The translations under genes were made by a program, and so were the position numbers. From the NCBI GenBank assembly GCA_903828025.1, contig CAIKKO010000235.1:1-12782 (forward strand): a stretch of 12,782 nt of DNA, in the 5' to 3' direction. Origin of the DNA: an uncultured Sphingomonadales bacterium. Its GTDB lineage: Bacteria; Pseudomonadota; Alphaproteobacteria; Sphingomonadales; Sphingomonadaceae. Below, in pieces: positions 7,501 to 12,782 of the stretch; positions within the stretch are counted from its first letter, which is position 1, and each line of letters starts with the position of its first letter. Below the pieces are notes generated by a model. It saw nothing but the letters and a program-made list of their open reading frames with translations. It was not told where the DNA came from and made no database searches.

Positions 7501-10095
7501 CGATTGTTCCTCGCTCAGCCGCTGCTGGCGCTGCCACGCGTCGATCGCGGTCTTGAGCTCGGTCAGGCTTTCCGGGTTGCGCAAAGTGGTGACGTCGCCC
7601 AGATCGCCGCCCTCGACCAGCGCGCGCACCATGTGGCGCATATATTTGCCGCTGCGGGTTTCGGGGAATTGCGACACCTCGATAAAGTCGGCCGGCACCG
7701 CCACCGCGCCCTTTTCGGTGCGGACGAGATTGAACAGCCGCTGGCGGTCGTCCTCGGTCAGCTTGCGGCCCGCGACGGGCACCACGAACGCCAGCGGAGT
7801 GAGCCCCTTCTCGCGGTGCGGCGCGCCGACGACGAGCACATTACCGACCGGCGAATCCGGATCGAGCGTCTTGTCGCGCAGCACCGCGCCTTCGATTTCC
7901 TCGGTGCCCATGCGGTGGCCCGAGACGTTGATGACATCATCGCTGCGGCCATGGAACGAGAACGAGCCGTCCTCATGCGCGATGGCGAAATCGCCCTGCG
8001 TATAGGCCCAGGCCCCCTGCCAGCGGGCCCAGTAGCCGCTTTCCCAGCGCCCGGCATCGCCCTTCCAGCCGCCGACCACGCTGCCGTTCTCGACGCGGAA
8101 GTTCAGCGCATCGCCCCAGATCGTGCGCGCGAGATAGGGGTAGGGCGCGGCAATGACGATCTCGCCCTTTTCGCCGGGGTCCGCGCGGCGCCATGGCACG
8201 CCTTCGCCGGTCAAGCGCGCGAACGGGGCGGTGCCTGGGCTCGCTGCCTCGTCCTCTACCCACACATCGCCGACAATCCACGGCAGCGGATACGCATGGG
8301 CGTCGGCCTTGAGCGGGAAATCAGTGTTGCCGTAGAAATGCGTCCAGGCGATGCCGCCGTGCTCGGTCGCCCAATAGCTGTTGATATACTGCGGGGTCAC
8401 GTGCTCCATGCCGAAGGCCTGCACCGAGGGGCTGGTCGGCTCGGCGCAGAACGTCGCGACGCGCAGGCTCGCCATGCTGTAGCGCTGCACATCGGCGAGG
8501 TTCGACGGATCGGACATGATCGACTTGAGGAACGTCACCCCCGCCTTGAAGATCGTCACGTTGTGCCGCTCGATCATTGAGGCAAAGCGGCCCGCATGCG
8601 GGAATACGGGCGAGCCTTCGCACACCACGGTGGTGACGCGCGAGAGCAGCGCGGCGGAAATCTGGTAGCTCTGCCCGGTGATCCAGCCCGGATCGGCGAC
8701 AACGAAGATCGTGTCCCCGGGCCGCGCATCGAACGCGACCTGCATCGAAGCCGCGATGCCTGCGGTATAACCACCGTGGACGTGGACAATGCCCTTGGGC
8801 TTGCCGGTGGAGCCCGAGGTGTAGATGAAAAACAGCGGGTAATCGGCATCGACCGGCAGCGGTTTGGACGAGGCCCAGATCGCGCGGACGAAATCGGCAT
8901 CGGGCAGCGCGAGCAGCGCCGCTTCGCTCGCTACACTGGCCTTAGCGAGGATCGTTTCCAGCGCGGCATCGGTAAGCTCGTGGCTCCAGCGGTCACGCTC
9001 GGCGCGCCACACGATATCCGGCTGCGCGGTGTGGCGCACCACGATGACTGTATCGACACGCGGGGGCAGGGTCACGAGGCTGGAGGCAATGGCCAGCCGC
9101 ACGCGCGCGGCATCGCTGGCGGCGATCCGGCCTGCCTCGCCCAGTTTGATCAGCGCCCGGCCCACGCCGCGCATCACGTCCGAACGTTCGACCGTGACTT
9201 CGCCGCCAAGCGTTTCGGCGACCGTCGCCTGGATCACCGCGGCATCCGCCGGATCAAGCCCGAGATCGGTTGCAGCGAGCACCGCCAGCGCGGTTGCGAC
9301 CGGCACGTAGTTGTCGAGCGCCGGGTCGGTGTAAGCGGTCTTGAACGCGGCGACTTGCGCGTTGCGGTAGCTGCCGTCCGAGGTGACGATCACGCGCGCC
9401 CCGGCATCGGCGATGCGGTCCGACAGGGTCTTGTCGCTGAACCCGCCGAACACCGCCGTATAGACAATGCCCAGCCGCTTGGCCGCCTCGGTCCAGAAGA
9501 TCTGCGGCACCACGCTCGGCATGTTGAGCGCGATGCGGTCGCCCGGCTTCAGGCCCAAGCCTTCGAGCGCAACGGCGCACTTGGCGACTTCGAGTAGGAG
9601 CCGCTTGCGCGAGACGGTGAACGTATCGACCGGCGCGCCGCGCCCGCCGTCTGCCGCCATGTCCCAGCGGTCGCCCTCGAAGATCAGCGCGGCTTCCTCG
9701 CCGTGGCCCGCGAGCACGTGGCGGTCGATTTCGTTGAACGCTGCGTTGGTGCGCCCGCCGGTAAACCAGCGCCAGTGCGGCGGGTTGGAGGCATCGAACG
9801 CGGTGGTCCAGGGCGCGAAGTCGGCAGGTACGGCGGCGGTGAACGGATCGCCGGTCGCCGCATCCCAGCCGGTCCATGCGCCTGCCGGATCGCGCGACAG
9901 CCAGGCACCGGCGGGGCCCTGATCCGGCACAAACCAATGGATGCGCTGCGCAGCAATTTCGCCGTGGAACGCGCCGGGATCGGCCAGAACCGCCGCGCGC
10001 ATGGCGTCCCAGTCCGCCCGCGTGCGCACGGGATTGACGGACACGGACGTGTCGGGGGCCACCGGGGCCGCAGCTGATGTGGGACCTCCGGACAT
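4588..10095 (-). CDS. pcs: Trifunctional propionyl-CoA synthase
   Basis: This 1835-residue enzyme (Chloroflexus homologue about 1820) turns 3-hydroxypropionate, ATP, CoA and NADPH into propionyl-CoA via 3-hydroxypropionyl-CoA and acrylyl-CoA. Domain 1 (about 100-860) is an AMP-forming ligase: YTSGSTGKPKG at 425-435, SYWATEHGG at 573-581 (Trp575 fits a small acyl pocket), GRSDDVINVSGHR at 716-728, and Lys817 in PETRSGK. Domain 2 (about 870-1130) is an enoyl-CoA hydratase fold with FVAGADI at 933-939 and both catalytic glutamates, Glu987 (GGGMEF) and Glu1007 (FGQPEI). Domain 3 (about 1220-1835) is a medium-chain reductase with NFNDIW at 1279-1284 and a nucleotide loop at 1418-1426. I chose the ATG at 10095: GGGAGAGG lies 10 bases upstream and the N-terminus then fits the family. 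The frame opens at 10278, but the extra 61 residues look non-coding. It is the first gene of the pcs-mcr-accA set. Confidence 0.97.
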   Translation of the reverse strand: MSGGPTSAAAPVAPDTSVSVNPVRTRADWDAMRAAVLADPGAFHGEIAAQRIHWFVPDQGPAGAWLSRDPAGAWTGWDAATGDPFTAAVPADFAPWTTAFDASNPPHWRWFTGGRTNAAFNEIDRHVLAGHGEEAALIFEGDRWDMAADGGRGAPVDTFTVSRKRLLLEVAKCAVALEGLGLKPGDRIALNMPSVVPQIFWTEAAKRLGIVYTAVFGGFSDKTLSDRIADAGARVIVTSDGSYRNAQVAAFKTAYTDPALDNYVPVATALAVLAATDLGLDPADAAVIQATVAETLGGEVTVERSDVMRGVGRALIKLGEAGRIAASDAARVRLAIASSLVTLPPRVDTVIVVRHTAQPDIVWRAERDRWSHELTDAALETILAKASVASEAALLALPDADFVRAIWASSKPLPVDADYPLFFIYTSGSTGKPKGIVHVHGGYTAGIAASMQVAFDARPGDTIFVVADPGWITGQSYQISAALLSRVTTVVCEGSPVFPHAGRFASMIERHNVTIFKAGVTFLKSIMSDPSNLADVQRYSMASLRVATFCAEPTSPSVQAFGMEHVTPQYINSYWATEHGGIAWTHFYGNTDFPLKADAHAYPLPWIVGDVWVEDEAASPGTAPFARLTGEGVPWRRADPGEKGEIVIAAPYPYLARTIWGDALNFRVENGSVVGGWKGDAGRWESGYWARWQGAWAYTQGDFAIAHEDGSFSFHGRSDDVINVSGHRMGTEEIEGAVLRDKTLDPDSPVGNVLVVGAPHREKGLTPLAFVVPVAGRKLTEDDRQRLFNLVRTEKGAVAVPADFIEVSQFPETRSGKYMRHMVRALVEGGDLGDVTTLRNPESLTELKTAIDAWQRQQRLSEEQSLFERYRYFLIQYNAVAPGKRVATVTVTNPPVNALNERAIDELVIVVEHLARKDDVVAVVFTGEGTASFVAGADIRQMLEEIHSFDEAMVLPNNAQLAFRKIETMGKPCIAAVQGVALGGGMEFALACHYRVAETTARFGQPEIRLRLLPGYGGTQRLPRLLADKHGAEGVRDGLDLILGGRSIDAAKASEIGLVDALADGSRDALAEAHALVRDWVRRGEASPLGQAFAAREAATSSWEQPATVDLDAVMQDDFLQRILRQLDWAGRGKAGARALDAVRTGLAQGMAAGLAREAALFAEAIIDPEGGKTGIRQFMDKVSPPLPVRRDGLWIDSEHETRAAELESKGDLLPVGAPFYPGVTAIPPYQYAFGIARDPDTGTPRFGPPATHERELIVKVPEPAPNEALLYMLTSEVNFNDIWALTGIPVSPFDAHEEDVQITGSGGIALVAALGSETRSEGRIKVGDLVTVYSGTNDLLSPMVGNDPMFADFSIQGYETETGSHAQFLTVQAPQMHKVPPNLTLEQAGSYVLNLGTISRCLFTTLQIAPGRTLFVEGAATGTGLDALRSSVRTGLQVTGLVSSPQRAAFITGQQGAVGAIDRKDPRFADLYTTVPEDAAAARAWEAAGAPLVAEYEALNGGKRADYVVSHAGETAFPRSFQLLAEDGTLAFYGASSGYHFSFMGKPGAASPEDMLRRAALRGGEAVLIYYGPCSDALLDDMGLEIIEAARRFNARSVVATTTDGQREFLGSLGLEDAIEGIVSLEAIRRREGDNFLWPDTMPRLPDAKADIEVFKAAVRDYQERVMKPFGSAVGKILRSADNPRGAPDLVFERTGQDTLGVSTSLVKPFTGRVVYAEDMSGGRFTFYAPQVWTRQRNILMPTASILGTHLCNAYEVSRMNDMIAAGLLEVTEPEVVAWDGLPEAHQAMWDNRHSGSTYVVNHALPAMGLRSRDALLEAWAVNGAVQDAGSADA

Positions 10096-10105
10096 ACCCG
10101 AATCG

Positions 10106-10130
10106 CCTCTCCCTGTGTTTATGGGGAGAG
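10106..10130 (-). promoter_or_regulatory. Hairpin that masks the ribosome binding site of the propionyl-CoA synthase gene
   Basis: On the minus strand CTCTCCC (10130-10124) is exactly complementary to GGGAGAG (10113-10107), with a 10-base A-rich loop between them. The second arm, plus the G at 10106, is the only purine-rich Shine-Dalgarno-like sequence ahead of the ATG at 10095, ending 10 bases before it. In mRNA the stem would cover the whole site. This would make translation conditional on melting, a binding protein or a small RNA. The pairing is seen directly; the regulation is inference. Confidence 0.6.
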
Positions 10131-10151
10131 TGAGCCTGAACATCGGGTCTT

Positions 10152-10185
10152 TGGCAATATCCGCTGCAGTTGCTGGCAATTCCGC
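10152..10185. repeat. Imperfect direct repeat, possible regulator site
   Basis: On the plus strand TGGCAATATCCGC (10152-10164) is followed 22 bases later by TGGCAATTCCGC (10174-10185), identical except for one inserted base. A 22-base step is about two helical turns, as expected for tandem operator half-sites on one face of DNA. It lies 57-90 bases upstream of the chosen synthase start. No specific regulator can be named. Confidence 0.45.
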
Positions 10186-10339
10186 CCTAACTGGCCCTGA
10201 CGGGCGCTTGATTGAATTTGTGTTTGTTTTCGGCAGCATCGGCAAAGGGCGCGCAAAACCTGCTTCGGGTTGCTGCATGGGCTCTACCGGCTTGGTGCCA
10301 GCTTATGGGAATTTCAAAGCAAGTTATGGGTCGGATCGG

Positions 10340-10348
10340 TTATCCACA
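10340..10348 (+). promoter_or_regulatory. DnaA-box-like 9-mer
   Basis: TTATCCACA matches the consensus DnaA box exactly. There is only one copy, with no clustered boxes, no AT-rich unwinding region and no replication genes nearby, so it is not evidence of an origin. It could be a DnaA-responsive or titration site, or chance. Confidence 0.25.
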
Positions 10349-10445
10349 CGATAAGGCTTGATTTTCTCGTGGTTCCGGCAAGGCCTGCACGGGGAGCAGA
10401 CGGTTGGTAGCCTTGGGTAAAAACACCGATTTGGTTATTTGCGGC

Positions 10446-10459
10446 GTGCAAACCTGCAC
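10446..10459. repeat. Inverted repeat GTGCA-N4-TGCAC, with a related half-site at 10384-10390
   Basis: The plus strand reads GTGCA-AACC-TGCAC, a perfect 5-bp dyad. The right half, CCTGCAC (10453-10459), recurs at 10384-10390, where the left half is not conserved. No T run follows on either strand, so a terminator is unlikely. Dyads of this size between divergent or successive operons are often bound by dimeric repressors; that function is inference. Confidence 0.4.
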
Positions 10460-10521
10460 AAAAGGGCAATTCTCCCGGACGTCCGCGCAAACCGGTCGTG
10501 GGAGGGGCCGCTTTCGGCGGA

Positions 10522-12150
10522 TCAACCGCGCTTGAGTTCGGCTTCCATCACGCGGCGCATTTCGAATTTCTGCGCCTTGCCCGTCACCGTCATGGCAAAG
10601 CTTTCGACAATGCGCACGTGGCGCGGCACCTTGAAGTGCGCGATCTGGCCCCGGCAATGCGCGAAAATATCGTCCGCCGCGAGCGTGGCATCGGGCCGGG
10701 GGATGACCCAGGCGCAGACTTCCTCGCCGTATTTATCATCGGCCACCCCGAACACTTGCGCATCGGCAATGTGCGGATGGGTGAGCAGGAATTCCTCGAT
10801 CTCGCGCGGGTAGATGTTCTCCCCGCCGCGAATGATCATGTCCTTGATGCGCCCGGTGATGCGCACATAGCCCGCGCTGTCCATCGTCGCGAGATCGCCC
10901 GAATGCATCCAGCCCTCGCCGTCGATGGCCTCGGCGGTCTTGGCCGGATCGTCCCAGTAGCCGAGCATCACGGCATAGCCGCGCGCGCAATATTCGCCCT
11001 GTTCGCCGATGGGCAGCGTCTCGCCATGCGGGCCGACGATCTTCGCTTCGGCATGCGGATGGACGCGCCCGACGGTGCCGACGCGTTCGTCGATGGGATC
11101 GTCGGTCGCGGTCTGGGTGGTGAGCGGGCTGGTCTCGGTCATGCCGTAGCCGATGGTCACTGCGCGCATGCCGAGCCGGTCCATCACCTGCCGCATCACG
11201 GTGACGGGGCAGGGCGAGCCCGCCATGATCCCGGTGCGCAAGGTGCTGACATCGAGGCCATCGAGGCCGGGCTGATTGAGCATCGCGATGAACATCGTCG
11301 GCACGCCGTAGAGCGCGGTGCAGCCCTCGGCCTCGACCGCTTGCAGCGCGTCCAGCGGATCGAACGCCTCGCCCGGATAGACCATCGCCGCGCCGGTGGT
11401 GAGCGCGGCAAGATTGCCCAGCACCATGCCGAAGCAATGATACAGCGGCACCGGAATGCAGATCCGGTCGTGGTGGGTAAGCGCAATGGTCTGCGCGGTG
11501 AAATAGCCGTTGTTGAGAATGTTGCGGTGCGTGAGCGTCGCGCCCTTGGGAAAGCCGGTGGTGCCGCTGGTGAACTGGATGTTGATCGCGTCGTCCGGCG
11601 AAAGCGCGGCTTCGGCGCTGGCCAGTGCCGCGCCGTCCGGCTCCGCCAGCAGGTCTCGCCAGGTGATGAACCCTTCGTGCGCGGCTGTTCCGGTGGTGAC
11701 GGTGTGGCGCAAGAGCGGCACCTGTGCTGCACCGATATCGCGCAGCATCTGGACATAGTCGCTGGTCTTGAAGCGCGGCGCGCAGACCAGCACGCTGCAG
11801 CCCACTTTGTTCAGCGCATACTCGATCTCGCTGGTGCGGTAGGCCGGATTGATCGTGACGAGGATCGCGCCGATCCGCGCGGTGGCGAACTGGATCAGCG
11901 TCCATTCGGCGCTATTGGGTGCCCAGATGCCCACCCGGTCGCCCTTGGCCACGCCGAGCCGGAGCAGACCGGTCGCCACGCGGTCCACTTCGGCATCGAG
12001 TTCAGCCCAGGTCCAGCGCACATCCTGATGCCGCGAAACCAGCGCCAGTTCGCCGCCCCAGCGCGCCGCTGCGCCGCGTAGCGCCGCGCCGATGGTCGTA
12101 TCCAGCAAGGGGACCTCGGACGGCCCCCTCGCATAGGACAAGGCGCTCAT
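10522..12150 (-). CDS. AMP-forming acyl-CoA synthetase (ACSF2/FadD-like)
   Basis: This 542-residue cytoplasmic ligase of the ANL superfamily activates a carboxylic acid to an acyl-AMP and then to the CoA thioester. Core motifs are complete: FTSGTTGFPKG at 193-203 (phosphate loop), PLYHCFG at 235-241, GYGMTETSP at 334-342, SGDL at 417-420, GRIKDMIIRGGENIYPREIE at 433-452 and a C-terminal TVTGKAQKF at 521-529 with the probable catalytic Lys525. The PLYHCFG segment and the GKAQKF ending resemble the ACSF2-type medium/long-chain group, but motifs do not fix the substrate. The ATG at 12150 follows the receptor stop by 8 bases, and the purine run AAGGGGG between them can act as ribosome binding site, so the two are probably co-transcribed. 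The next gene, pcs, is 426 bases downstream in the same direction, so read-through is possible. A link to 3-hydroxypropionate or acetate activation is possible but unsupported by a specific residue. Confidence 0.92.
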   Translation of the reverse strand: MSALSYARGPSEVPLLDTTIGAALRGAAARWGGELALVSRHQDVRWTWAELDAEVDRVATGLLRLGVAKGDRVGIWAPNSAEWTLIQFATARIGAILVTINPAYRTSEIEYALNKVGCSVLVCAPRFKTSDYVQMLRDIGAAQVPLLRHTVTTGTAAHEGFITWRDLLAEPDGAALASAEAALSPDDAINIQFTSGTTGFPKGATLTHRNILNNGYFTAQTIALTHHDRICIPVPLYHCFGMVLGNLAALTTGAAMVYPGEAFDPLDALQAVEAEGCTALYGVPTMFIAMLNQPGLDGLDVSTLRTGIMAGSPCPVTVMRQVMDRLGMRAVTIGYGMTETSPLTTQTATDDPIDERVGTVGRVHPHAEAKIVGPHGETLPIGEQGEYCARGYAVMLGYWDDPAKTAEAIDGEGWMHSGDLATMDSAGYVRITGRIKDMIIRGGENIYPREIEEFLLTHPHIADAQVFGVADDKYGEEVCAWVIPRPDATLAADDIFAHCRGQIAHFKVPRHVRIVESFAMTVTGKAQKFEMRRVMEAELKRG

Positions 12151-12158
12151 GGCCCCCT

Positions 12159-12782
12159 TCAGAACTTGGCGCCGACGGTCACCCCGTACATGCGCGGGGT
12201 GCCGACGTGGTTGTAATCAAAGCCGAAGCCCGCCAGCAGGTCGATGCGCGAGGTGAAGTAGAACTTGTTGCCCAAGTTGCGCGCCCAGACCGAGGCATTG
12301 AAGCGGCCGTCGGGGCTGTCCCAATCGAGATGGCCGCCAAACAGCGCGTAGGACTGCTGCCGCAAGCGCGGAATGTTGATCGTTTCGAAGAACTGGCTCG
12401 ACTGGTAGGACAGTTCAGGGTGGATCGAGACCGATCCGAAACCGCCCTGCAGCAGGGTGGCGTCGATGCTGGCGTTGAAGGTCAGTGTCGGCGCGTTGGA
12501 CAGGCGGTGGCCGCTCACGTCCACGCCGCTCACGATGCCTTCCTTGATCTTGGTCGAGAGCAGACCCATGCCGGCATGCAGCGTGACTTTGTCGGTCGCG
12601 CGCACGGTCAGCTCCGCCTCGGCGCCGTACAGCGTCGACTTGGGGATGTTGAGCAGCTGCTGCGCCGCCGTGTTGGGATCGACGTTGATGAACTGCTGGT
12701 TTTTGTAGTCGTAGTAGAAGCCGGCCATGTTCAGCGTGATGCGGCGATCCCAGAACTGGGTCTTCGCGCCCGCCTCGAACGA
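12159..12782 (-). CDS. TonB-dependent receptor, C-terminal beta-barrel part; N-terminus outside the window
   Basis: The last 207 residues of an outer-membrane, TonB-energised transporter are readable, open to the right edge. Evidence is the alternating aromatic/polar strand pattern: a strand pair around FEAGAKTQFWDRRITLNMAG then FYYDYKNQQF, later SYQSSQFFE, FNASVWARNLGNKFYF and the final strand MYGVTVGAKF, ending in the terminal Phe used for outer-membrane assembly. The order and spacing fit the end of a sphingomonad-type receptor. The plug domain and TonB box lie outside, so the substrate cannot be judged. The internal ATG at 12728 is not a start, as the frame and barrel sequence continue upstream of it. 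The gene runs into the acyl-CoA synthetase with an 8-base gap, suggesting uptake and activation of the same compound, for example a fatty or aromatic acid; that is inference. Confidence 0.88.
   Translation of the reverse strand, partial: SFEAGAKTQFWDRRITLNMAGFYYDYKNQQFINVDPNTAAQQLLNIPKSTLYGAEAELTVRATDKVTLHAGMGLLSTKIKEGIVSGVDVSGHRLSNAPTLTFNASIDATLLQGGFGSVSIHPELSYQSSQFFETINIPRLRQQSYALFGGHLDWDSPDGRFNASVWARNLGNKFYFTSRIDLLAGFGFDYNHVGTPRMYGVTVGAKF

Larger units (their letters stand above)
10096..10521. other. Non-coding region between the acyl-CoA synthetase and propionyl-CoA synthase genes
   Basis: These 426 bases carry no credible gene and are visibly richer in A and T than the flanking coding DNA. 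This is where the promoter and control sites of the pcs-mcr-accA operon should lie. I found no -35/-10 pair I would defend. Right after the synthetase stop, the minus strand has a 4-bp hairpin (GCCG-AAAG-CGGC, 10507-10518) without a T run, so no clear terminator is seen. Other sites here are an inverted repeat at 10446-10459, a 10-bp perfect palindrome CGGACGTCCG at 10476-10485, a DnaA-box-like 9-mer at 10340-10348, a direct repeat at 10152-10185 and the hairpin over the ribosome binding site at 10107-10130. Confidence 0.7.

Noticed and set aside
6874..8580. A 568-codon open frame on the plus strand inside the propionyl-CoA synthase gene
   Set aside because: Same cause. It lies opposite the ligase and hydratase domains, whose motifs are intact, and its own translation resembles no protein family.
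10096..10278. A 61-residue N-terminal extension of propionyl-CoA synthase from an upstream in-frame ATG
   Set aside because: The stretch has base composition unlike the gene, the upstream ATGs lack ribosome binding sites, and the start at 10095 gives the family's usual N-terminus and length.
10280..10310. A sigma-54-like TGGCAC element on the minus strand
   Set aside because: The -12 half (TTGC at the proper spacing) is missing; the bases there read CGGTA.
10340..10348. Replication origin suggested by a perfect DnaA box
   Set aside because: A single box with no cluster, no AT-rich unwinding element and no dnaA, dnaN or repA nearby.
10096..10521. PpsR-type (TGT-N12-ACA) and FNR-type (TTGAT-N4-ATCAA) sites, looked for because relatives are aerobic phototrophs
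   Set aside because: Only half-sites were found on either strand; no full match.
10498..12081. A 527-codon plus-strand frame opposite the acyl-CoA synthetase gene
   Set aside because: Shadow frame of a gene with all ligase motifs on the other strand.
1..12782. CRISPR arrays, tRNA or rRNA genes, insertion sequences
   Set aside because: No regularly spaced repeats, no tRNA-like cloverleaf sequence, no transposase motifs or terminal inverted repeats were seen; nearly all the window is accounted for by five genes.

Overview
The window is GC-rich DNA with one dense run of genes, all read from the minus strand. It looks like an alphaproteobacterium, most likely Sphingomonadales/Erythrobacteraceae. 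The grounds are the base composition, a TonB-dependent receptor of the sphingomonad type, and the two giant enzymes in the centre, which outside Chloroflexaceae are known from marine aerobic bacteria such as Erythrobacter and Porphyrobacter. This placement is inference; no rRNA or other taxonomic marker is present.

In transcription order (right to left) the window holds: (i) 12782-12159, the C-terminal end of an outer-membrane TonB-dependent receptor; (ii) 12150-10522, an AMP-forming acyl-CoA synthetase starting 8 bases after the receptor stop; (iii) 10521-10096, a 426-base non-coding region with short repeats; (iv) 10095-4588, a trifunctional propionyl-CoA synthase (1835 residues); (v) 4587-4469, a 119-base spacer with two hairpins and a strong ribosome binding site; (vi) 4468-785, a bifunctional malonyl-CoA reductase (1227 residues); (vii) 774-1, the first 258 residues of the acetyl-CoA carboxylase carboxyltransferase alpha subunit, starting 10 bases after the reductase stop and running off the left edge.

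Together (iv), (vi) and (vii) cover the first arm of the 3-hydroxypropionate route. Acetyl-CoA is carboxylated to malonyl-CoA (AccA with partners not seen here). Malonyl-CoA is reduced through malonate semialdehyde to 3-hydroxypropionate (the reductase). 3-Hydroxypropionate is then activated, dehydrated and reduced to propionyl-CoA inside one polypeptide (the synthase). Genes for propionyl-CoA carboxylase, methylmalonyl-CoA epimerase and mutase, and the glyoxylate part of the bicycle are not in the window, so full autotrophy cannot be claimed.

The enzymes are a known but sparsely distributed system. The less expected points are accA joined tightly to the reductase gene, a perfect 7-bp hairpin that hides the ribosome binding site of the propionyl-CoA synthase gene, and repeats in the region ahead of the operon that may be regulator sites.
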